Below are positions 58,738 through 64,000 of a DNA stretch of 64,000 nt, in pieces; position 1 is the first letter of the stretch, and each line of letters starts with the position of its first letter. This stretch comes from a bacterium BMS3Bbin13 (lineage in GTDB: Bacteria; Pseudomonadota; Gammaproteobacteria; 21-64-14): assembly GCA_002897735.1 (NCBI GenBank), contig BDTW01000021.1, forward strand, positions 1-64,000, written 5' to 3'. The notes under the pieces were generated by a model, which was not told the DNA's origin, made no database searches, and was given only the letters and a program-made list of their open reading frames with translations. The position numbers and the translations under genes were made by a program.

Positions 58738-58937
58738 CGCATCACCGCCGCTGCGCCGGGGCGCACGGCCCTCCGCGGGACAGAGCGCCGCAGTGCGGCG
58801 AACGCCCGCGACGAGCCGCCCACACCCCGCCGGCGGCGCTGAACGATGCCGCCGCGGTGAAGGCGCTCACAGCGTGTGATGCCGCGATGCCGAAGAACGT
58901 TTATACTCGGTCCCCTCGTAATGTTGCGGACGGTGAC

Positions 58938-59144
58938 GTGCAACCGGGTCGGTACGCCATTGTGCCACGAACGGTGCTGATTGCGGCCCTGGTCGGCCCG
59001 TTGATGGGCGGGTGCGGTCAGAAGGGTCCGCTGTATCTGCCTCCGGTACCGGCCGCCGCTGTAAACTCCCACCCGGGCGGCCCCCATTCCCCGGGCCATG
59101 AGCGTAAACGCGACCGGAAACAGCCCGCGCCGCCGGCGCCTTGA
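58938..59144 (+). CDS. lptM: LptM-like small lipoprotein (YifL family)
   Basis: A 68-residue lipoprotein. A short signal (MQPGRYAIVPRTVLIAALVG) ends in the lipobox LMGGC, with C26 lipidated, followed by the family motif GQKGPLYLPP. LptM helps oxidative maturation of the LPS translocon LptD. The start is uncertain: GTG 58938 lies after GGACGGTGAC, and GTG 58962 is possible. A TATACT box at 58902-58907 makes the upstream ATGs unlikely. It precedes lysA by 27 bp, the conserved lptM-lysA pair. Confidence 0.8.
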   Translation: MQPGRYAIVPRTVLIAALVGPLMGGCGQKGPLYLPPVPAAAVNSHPGGPHSPGHERKRDRKQPAPPAP

Positions 59145-59171
59145 CCCGGGAATCTGTTCGGCCCGTAGTCC

Positions 59172-60419
59172 ATGGATCATTTCCAATACCGCGCCGGTCG
59201 GCTGTTCGCCGAGAAGGTTGATCTGGAGGCCGTCGCCGCGGCCCACGGCACACCCTGCTACGTCTACTCGCGCGCCACCCTCGAACGCCACTGGCATGCC
59301 TTCGACGACGCCCTCGCCCCCCACCCGCACCTCATATGTTACGCCGTGAAGGCCAACGCCAACTTGGCGGTGCTGGACGTGCTGGCGCGCCTGGGGTCGG
59401 GCTTCGACATCGTCTCGGCGGGCGAACTGGAGCGTGTCCTGCACGTCGGCGGCGATGCCCGCAAGATCGTGTTCTCCGGCGTGGGCAAACGGGCCGACGA
59501 AATGCGCCGTGCGCTGGAGGCCGGCATCCGCGGCTTCAACGTGGAGTCCGAGGGGGAACTCGAACGCCTGAACGAGGTGGCCGGGGCGATGGGCCTGCGG
59601 GCACCGGTCTCGCTGCGGGTGAACCCCGACGTGGTCGCACGGACCCATCCCTACATCGCCACCGGCCTCAAAGAAAACAAGTTCGGCGTCGATCCCGGGA
59701 CGGCCCTGCGCCTCTACCGGCGCGCCGCGGACATGGAACACGTGACGGTCCGCGGCGCAGGCTGTCATATCGGGTCCCAGATCACCGACACCGCCCCGTT
59801 CGTCGCCGCCCTGGAGCGGGTCCTCTCGTTGGTGCACACGCTGCGCGCCGAGGGGCTCGCGCTCACACACCTCGATCTCGGCGGCGGGCTGGGCGTGCGC
59901 TATCGTGACGAGCGGCCGCCGTCGCCCGCGCAATATGCGACCGCGCTGCTCTCGGCGCTGGGTGAGGAACCCCTGGAGTTGGTCATCGAGCCGGGCCGGG
60001 CGCTGGTCGCGAACGCCGGCGTCCTGCTGACACGAGTCGAATATCTGAAGCATACCGGCGCGCGCGACTTCGCGGTGGTCGATGCGGCCATGAACGACCT
60101 GATGCGCCCGGCGCTCTACGACGCCTGGCACGAGATCGTGCCGGTGCGCCCGCGCCCGGATGCACCGCGGACTTACGACGTGGTGGGTGCGGTGTGCGAG
60201 ACCGGAGACTTCCTGGGCAAGGACCGCGCACTCGCCCTGTGCCCGGGCGACTTGCTGGCGATCCGTGGCGCCGGGGCCTACGGCTTCTCCATGAGTTCCA
60301 ACTACAATGCCCGGCCACGCGGCGCGGAGATCCTGGTGGACGGGGATCGGTCGCAAGTCGTACGGCGGCGCGAGACCTTGAAGGACCTTATGCGGGGGGA
60401 GTGCGGGCTGGGCGGTTAG
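59172..60419 (+). CDS. lysA: Diaminopimelate decarboxylase
   Basis: Last step of lysine synthesis. The PLP-dependent fold III enzyme shows the Schiff-base lysine K60 in CYAVKANANLAVL, the phosphate-binding glycines in THLDLGGGLGVRY, the specificity sequence EPGRALVANAGVLL, the second-subunit cysteine in GAVCETGDF, and YGFSMSSNYNARPR. Length 415 is normal. In many relatives dapF follows; here a hairpin and a convergent repeat-protein gene follow, so the usual lptM-lysA-dapF order is broken. Confidence 0.97.
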   Translation: MDHFQYRAGRLFAEKVDLEAVAAAHGTPCYVYSRATLERHWHAFDDALAPHPHLICYAVKANANLAVLDVLARLGSGFDIVSAGELERVLHVGGDARKIVFSGVGKRADEMRRALEAGIRGFNVESEGELERLNEVAGAMGLRAPVSLRVNPDVVARTHPYIATGLKENKFGVDPGTALRLYRRAADMEHVTVRGAGCHIGSQITDTAPFVAALERVLSLVHTLRAEGLALTHLDLGGGLGVRYRDERPPSPAQYATALLSALGEEPLELVIEPGRALVANAGVLLTRVEYLKHTGARDFAVVDAAMNDLMRPALYDAWHEIVPVRPRPDAPRTYDVVGAVCETGDFLGKDRALALCPGDLLAIRGAGAYGFSMSSNYNARPRGAEILVDGDRSQVVRRRETLKDLMRGECGLGG

Positions 60420-60424
60420 AAAGG

Positions 60425-60453
60425 GGGAGGGCGGCCACTCGGGTCGCCCTCCC
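60425..60453. terminator. Hairpin between convergent lysA and the repeat-protein gene
   Basis: A perfect 9-bp stem GGGAGGGCG/CGCCCTCCC with an 11-base loop, placed 6 bp after lysA and 14 bp before the end of the opposing gene. It lacks a T-run, so it is at best a weak bidirectional terminator. Confidence 0.45.
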
Positions 60454-60466
60454 TTCGCGCCGGACT

Positions 60467-61027
60467 TCAGTTGATCTCGGGCCGATTGATCTCGGGCCGA
60501 TTGATCTCCGGCCGATTGATCTCCGGGCGGTTGATCTCGGGCCGGTTGATCTCCGGGCGCTCGATCTCCGGGCGGTTGATCTCGGGCCGGTTGACCTCCG
60601 GTCGGTTGGCCTCGGGGTGGCTGACCTCGGGACGGTTGACCTCGGGGTGGTTGACCTCGGGGTGGTTGACTTCGGGACGCTCGATTTCCGGCTTGCTCAT
60701 CTCCGGCTTACCCATGTCCGGCTTACCCATGTCCGGCTTGCTCATCTCCAGCTTGCTCATGTCCGGCTTACCCATGTCCGGGGTTTCGACATTGGGTCCC
60801 TTGGGCCTGTCGACTTTCGGACCGTCCGCGTGGTCCATGTTCAATCCTTCCCGCCGGTGCATGTCGGCCCGCGCGTTCGGGTTCCCCGGGGTGGCGGGGA
60901 TGGCCGCCGCGGCCGGAGTCGCGGGGGTGGCGGGGGTGGCCGGGGTCGCGGCCAGCACGGGCAGCGCGACCAGGGCAAGCGCCGAGAAGCCCGGAATGAG
61001 AAGACGACGAATGTGCTTGCGGTTCAT
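60467..61027 (-). CDS. Exported pentapeptide-repeat protein, P-(D/E)-(I/V/M)-x-x type
   Basis: A 186-residue protein: signal peptide (RKHIRRLLIPGFSALALVAL, cleavage near LAATP), an A-T-P-rich linker, then about 21 tandem five-residue units. They grade from PDMGK and PEMSK through PEVNH and PEVNR to PEINR repeated almost perfectly at the C-terminus. The DNA repeats every 15 bp. This is not the classical A(D/N)LXX pentapeptide helix. The ATG at 61027 follows AAGGAGG. It lies 28 bp after the outer-membrane protein gene on the same strand. Charge and proline suggest an extended or wall-spanning structure, which is an inference. The DUF5666-like protein at the window end carries similar repeats. 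Confidence 0.8.
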   Translation of the reverse strand: MNRKHIRRLLIPGFSALALVALPVLAATPATPATPATPAAAAIPATPGNPNARADMHRREGLNMDHADGPKVDRPKGPNVETPDMGKPDMSKLEMSKPDMGKPDMGKPEMSKPEIERPEVNHPEVNHPEVNRPEVSHPEANRPEVNRPEINRPEIERPEINRPEINRPEINRPEINRPEINRPEIN

Positions 61028-61055
61028 GGCAGAAACCTCCTTCACAGGGAATGAA

Positions 61056-61823
61056 TCAGAATCGAATTTGTGCCCCGAGGCCGACTCCGTAGTCCGGACT
61101 GCCGTTGCTCAGCCCCAGGTCACCGAAGACCTGGAACCCCGTTCCGGGCCGCAGGTCGTAGTTCCAGGCGACGATCGCGTCCGAGGTCGCCGCGAACCCC
61201 GTTTGCTCCGACTGATAGCCGGAGTACATCACGGTAAAAAACTGGCCCCGGGCCACGCGCAGACTGCCGCCGGCCTCGTAGGTGATCACGTTGCGCAGAT
61301 TGAGATTGGGAGGGGATCCGACTATGCGGTAACCCACCCGGGCGAAGGGAAACAGGCTCGTGCCGATGGTGGTACCGGCGCCCATGCCGAACTCGTAGTC
61401 GTTCTCCCCGGTGCCGAGGCCCTTGCTCGAGGAGGCGGTCGCAAACTTGATCTTGGCGTAGGGGGTGAGATCGGGCATGCGCCCGTCCCCCCGCAGGGTG
61501 TACTTGCCCTCCAGCCACAGATCGCCCAGACCGCTACGGGTCTGGGACGAACCGCCGCCGGTCTTGCCCACCACGGTACCGCCGGAAACCAGTGCGCCGC
61601 TGCTCTTCACCGCGATGTACGGGACCGTGAGTTTGAGTTCGGCGTTGCCATCGCGGTACTTGATATAGGTAGGCACATACCAGATCTGGATGTTGCTCGT
61701 GGTGCCGAAACTCCCTTCGAAATAGGACGGCTGCACGCCGACCGTGGCGTGGGGCTGGGCCGCTTGGGCGGCACCGCCCGCGAGCAGCGCCGCCACCGCT
61801 GTGATCAGATACGCATGACGCAT
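61056..61823 (-). CDS. Predicted outer-membrane beta-barrel protein
   Basis: A 255-residue protein with a signal peptide (MRHAYLITAVAALLAGGAAQ, then AAQPHATVGV), alternating amphipathic strands and a terminal phenylalanine (GVGLGAQIRF), the outer-membrane insertion signal. The middle is rich in G, S and T (KTGGGSSQTRSGLGDLWLEG), resembling the small transporter-like barrels of the Phenol_MetA_deg group. The family is uncertain. AGAGGAG precedes the ATG. First gene of a two-gene minus-strand unit with the repeat protein, divergent from the DUF6502-like gene and probably controlled by the operator at 61908. Confidence 0.78.
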   Translation of the reverse strand: MRHAYLITAVAALLAGGAAQAAQPHATVGVQPSYFEGSFGTTSNIQIWYVPTYIKYRDGNAELKLTVPYIAVKSSGALVSGGTVVGKTGGGSSQTRSGLGDLWLEGKYTLRGDGRMPDLTPYAKIKFATASSSKGLGTGENDYEFGMGAGTTIGTSLFPFARVGYRIVGSPPNLNLRNVITYEAGGSLRVARGQFFTVMYSGYQSEQTGFAATSDAIVAWNYDLRPGTGFQVFGDLGLSNGSPDYGVGLGAQIRF

Positions 61824-61901
61824 CGCTTTCTCCTCTTGAACTTCGCCCGAATCACCTGCCCCCAGCGCGCCGGCCCGTACCCCGGCGGCCCCTGAGAACC
61901 T

Positions 61902-61931
61902 TGTCTAGTGGGAACATTTCCCACGCACCAA
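61902..61931 (-). promoter_or_regulatory. Candidate promoter of the outer-membrane protein gene
   Basis: Minus strand: TTGGTG (61931-61926), an 18-bp spacer that contains operator 1, TAGACA (61907-61902). Both boxes are weak (three of six), but the operator placement is telling. Confidence 0.35.
61908..61924. promoter_or_regulatory. Operator site 1
   Basis: Perfect inverted repeat GTGGGAACATTTCCCAC: 7-bp arms GTGGGAA/TTCCCAC around CAT. It lies between the predicted -35 and -10 boxes of the minus-strand promoter. Confidence 0.75.
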
Positions 61932-61945
61932 GTCGAGAATTCCCT

Positions 61946-61974
61946 TTGCGTTAAACCAAGTTTTGCATTACACT
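61946..61974 (+). promoter_or_regulatory. Candidate sigma-70 promoter of the DUF6502-like gene
   Basis: TTGCGT (61946-61951), exactly 17 bp, TACACT (61969-61974). The start point would be near 61981, just before operator 2, leaving about 80 nt to the ATG. Confidence 0.5.
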
Positions 61975-61984
61975 GGCCATGTTA

Positions 61985-62001
61985 GTGGGAACTTCTCCCA
62001 C
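61985..62001. promoter_or_regulatory. Operator site 2
   Basis: GTGGGAACTTCTCCCAC, the same 17-bp dyad as site 1 with a weaker central pair, starting 77 bp from it. It lies at about +5 to +21 of the plus-strand promoter, a repressor-type position. Confidence 0.75.
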
Positions 62002-62061
62002 TGTCAAATTCCAATCACGGAAATTGTGACCCGGTTCACGATTTCCGGATGGTGGAGATCC

Positions 62062-62889
62062 ATGCCGGATACCGCTCTGCAAACCGCCCTGGTGGAACTG
62101 CTGCGCCCCCTCGTGCGCTACTTGATCGGGCACGGCTGGGGCTACCCGGCTCTGTGCGACCTCCTCAAGGGCCTGTACGTGGCGGAAGCGGCGACGCTCG
62201 ACCGCGCACCGGGGCGGGCGACCGACAGCCGCCTGAGCCTGCGCACCGGGATCCACCGGCGCGAGGTCAAACGATTGCGCAAAGAATGGGAAGGGGCAGC
62301 GACACTCCCGCTGCCCCGGCGCGATGCGAATCTCGCGTCGCGCGTCGTGGCGACCTGGGGCTCGGCGCCCGAGTATCTGGACGCGCACGGCGAGCCGCGG
62401 GTCCTCCCGTTGCGCGACGTCGGCGACGAGCCGGGTTTCGAGGCGCTGGTGCGACGGGTGAAGGCGGACGTACGGCCCCGCTCGGTGCTGGACGAATTGG
62501 TGCGGGTCGGCGTGGCCGCGGAGACGCCCGAGGGCGCGCGCCTCCTGCGCACGGCCTACGTCTCCCCTCTGCCCGAAGAGAAGCTCGAGTTCCTGGCGGC
62601 CAACGTGGGGGATCACCTGCGCAGCGCCCTGCACAACCTGTCCCACCCGCAAGAGCCCTATCTGGAACGGGCCCTGTATCATGAGTCGATCCCCGCGGCC
62701 GATCTGGACCGCCTGCGCCCGGAACTGGTGCGTCTGGCCGAACCACTGCTGCGTGAGGCGAACCGGCGACTGCTGGACGCCGGTACGGTGGGAACCGAGA
62801 CCCGTGCGACGCCGCGTCGGCGGATGCGCCTGGGGCTGTACTACTATGAGGAGGACACCGGTGGTGCACCATCGACCGAGAACACGTGA
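62062..62889 (+). CDS. DUF6502-like protein, probable DNA-binding regulator
   Basis: A 275-residue soluble protein. Its first part (LVELLRPLVRYLIGHGWGYP, then ALCDLLKGLYVAEA and LSLRTGIHRREVKRLRKEW) reads like a helix-turn-helix with a recognition helix near residue 65. The rest has helical segments (LEFLAANVGDHLRSALHNL) and a basic end. It resembles the DUF6502 family by its start and context. The ATG at 62062 follows GGTGGAG. It lies just downstream of two dyad operators, so autoregulation is plausible. Its stop overlaps the next gene by 26 bp, giving translational coupling. Confidence 0.8.
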   Translation: MPDTALQTALVELLRPLVRYLIGHGWGYPALCDLLKGLYVAEAATLDRAPGRATDSRLSLRTGIHRREVKRLRKEWEGAATLPLPRRDANLASRVVATWGSAPEYLDAHGEPRVLPLRDVGDEPGFEALVRRVKADVRPRSVLDELVRVGVAAETPEGARLLRTAYVSPLPEEKLEFLAANVGDHLRSALHNLSHPQEPYLERALYHESIPAADLDRLRPELVRLAEPLLREANRRLLDAGTVGTETRATPRRRMRLGLYYYEEDTGGAPSTENT

Positions 62890-64000
62890 ACGATGCCCGC
62901 TGTGGGCGCGGCGCGCGCGGGCCTCCACCCCGTTGCGCACTCTGCTGCTCGGACTGCTGCTCACGCTGGCGGCGGGACCCATCTCCATGGGCGCGACCGA
63001 CGGCGGCGGGATCGGCGGCACCGGCATCACCGGCTTCGGGCCCATCCAGGGCTTCGGCAGCATCTTCGTCAACGCCCGAGAGTATTTTCTGCGCGCCGAT
63101 ACGCGGATCACGGTCGACGGCCGGGCCGCGGGGCGCAGGGCGTTGCACGTGGGCGATATGGTGGTGGTACGCGGCACGGCGGACCCGGCGCGTACCACCG
63201 GATGGGCGGATGTCGTACAGGTACGCCACCCGCTGGTGGGACGGGTCGATGCGGTGTCGGCGGGTGGTGCGCACCTGACGGTACTGGGTCAGGGGGTGCG
63301 CATCCCGGCCGGTGTACCCGTCGTGGGTGGTGACGGACACACCGTCGCGCTACACGCCGGCGACTGGGTGGCGGTGAGCGCACTGGCGAACGCGCGCGAC
63401 GAGTGGATCGCCACGCGCGTGGCGCTGCGCTACCCCGCGGGCTCCGTCCCCGCGGGGGTCCCGGCGGTGATCGAGGGACGGGTCGCGAGCGTTGGACCGA
63501 ACGGCGTGCTGCGCATCGGCACCCAGGCGGTCCGTCTCGAAGGAGCCGCCGCGCACAAGTCCGCGCCCGCACCCGGCGCGCGGATCCGCGTGGTGGGTCG
63601 CTATCGGGACGGCGTGATCCTCGCAAGCCGGCTCGCGCCGGCGCGGCCGGCGCTGGGCGGCCCGGGCCGCTATGTCGAGATGGAAGGCTACGCGGTGCCG
63701 CGCGCCGCCGGCGGGCTGCACAGCAACGGGATCCTGCTGCGCCCGCCCGGCGGCAAAGAGGGCGCCGGGCCGACCGGAATCCGGGCCGACCGGGCGTTGG
63801 TGTTCACCGGCAGGATCGGGCCGGACGGGTCGTTGGAGATCGAACGCATGGAACCCCCGCATGCGCCGGAGTTGCCGCACGCAGGTGCGGGCGGCGGTGA
63901 AAGGGGGTTCGGGGGACATGGGACACACGGGATCGAACGCCCGGAACTCGAGCGACCCCGAATCGAGCGCCCGGAACTCGAGCAGCCCCGGATCGAGCGC
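62864..64000 (+). CDS. Exported DUF5666-like protein with C-terminal pentapeptide repeats (3' end outside window)
   Basis: The frame is open from GTG 62864 (or 62861) to the window end, 379 codons so far. GAGGAGG lies eight bases upstream, inside the DUF6502-like gene. A basic N-terminus and hydrophobic LRTLLLGLLLTLAAGPISMG make a signal peptide, then GGGIGGTGITGFGPIQGFGS, the family's typical opening. Repeated small OB-like beta units follow, such as ALHVGDMVVVRGTAD and VPAVIEGRVASVGPNGVLRI. After a Gly/His-rich linker the sequence becomes RPELE, RPRIE, RPELE, QPRIE: five-residue repeats like those of the exported repeat protein at 60.5-61.0 kb. Confidence 0.8.
   Translation, partial: MHHRPRTRERCPLWARRARASTPLRTLLLGLLLTLAAGPISMGATDGGGIGGTGITGFGPIQGFGSIFVNAREYFLRADTRITVDGRAAGRRALHVGDMVVVRGTADPARTTGWADVVQVRHPLVGRVDAVSAGGAHLTVLGQGVRIPAGVPVVGGDGHTVALHAGDWVAVSALANARDEWIATRVALRYPAGSVPAGVPAVIEGRVASVGPNGVLRIGTQAVRLEGAAAHKSAPAPGARIRVVGRYRDGVILASRLAPARPALGGPGRYVEMEGYAVPRAAGGLHSNGILLRPPGGKEGAGPTGIRADRALVFTGRIGPDGSLEIERMEPPHAPELPHAGAGGGERGFGGHGTHGIERPELERPRIERPELEQPRIER

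Noticed and set aside
62893-63333. A 146-codon frame at the start of the DUF5666-like gene
   Set aside because: It is rich in R, G and H and out of frame with the signal peptide and conserved beta repeats of the real gene starting at 62864.

Overview
The window is GC-rich (roughly two thirds G+C by eye), gene-dense chromosomal DNA of a gammaproteobacterium. The evidence is gene order typical of that class: argH / algZ-algR-hemC-hemD-hemX-hemY, def-fmt-rsmB next to trkA-trkH, dprA-smg-topA, lptM-lysA, rplM-rpsI, and a class I CyaA plus a Crp-type regulator. A Chromatiales- or Acidiferrobacterales-like (possibly sulfur-metabolising) organism is an inference; no rRNA is present to fix it. No phage, plasmid or CRISPR locus is seen.

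Layout. 0.2-1.9 kb: two-gene ABC-2 exporter. 1.9-3.6 kb: a REP-associated tyrosine transposase (RAYT) gene between two arrays of GTAG-type palindromes, one of them an exact 104-bp tandem array. 3.6-9.9 kb: APS kinase fused to an apparently dead ATP sulfurylase domain, a SEC-C protein, RhlE helicase, a porin and tRNA-Gln. 10-14 kb: rplM-rpsI, a thioredoxin-fold ferredoxin, a DUF481 outer-membrane protein and a GlcF-like Fe-S protein. 14-25 kb: speD, OsmC, Crp, trpC, rhodanese, TtcA, the Trk potassium system and rsmB-fmt-def. 25-32 kb: LysM protein, dprA-smg-topA, purE, tsaC. 32-36.5 kb: a large GGDEF/EAL response regulator, an anchored exported protein and a DUF302 protein. 36.6-46.7 kb: hemB, aroE (with an in-frame 72-bp insertion), gor, prlC, xthA, ubiD, a ParA-like ATPase and a ferredoxin-NAD(P)H reductase. 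47-55 kb: late haem operon, algR-algZ and divergent argH. 55-60.4 kb: cyaA, an esterase, lptM-lysA. 60.4-64 kb: an accessory-looking cluster that runs off the right edge.

Most genes are housekeeping: tetrapyrrole synthesis (hemB, hemC, hemD, hemX, hemY), amino acids (trpC, aroE, lysA, argH), tRNA and protein maturation (def, fmt, ttcA, tsaC), redox defence (gor, OsmC) and cAMP/c-di-GMP signalling. The most unusual parts are (1) the RAYT with its REP arrays, (2) three families of short dispersed repeats, one of which repeatedly begins exactly at a gene's stop codon, and (3) the right-end cluster. That cluster holds a secreted pentapeptide-repeat protein and an outer-membrane barrel, divergent from a DUF6502-like regulator and a secreted DUF5666-like protein that carries the same kind of pentapeptide repeat. 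Its divergent promoter region holds two matching GTGGGAA-N3-TTCCCAC operators.
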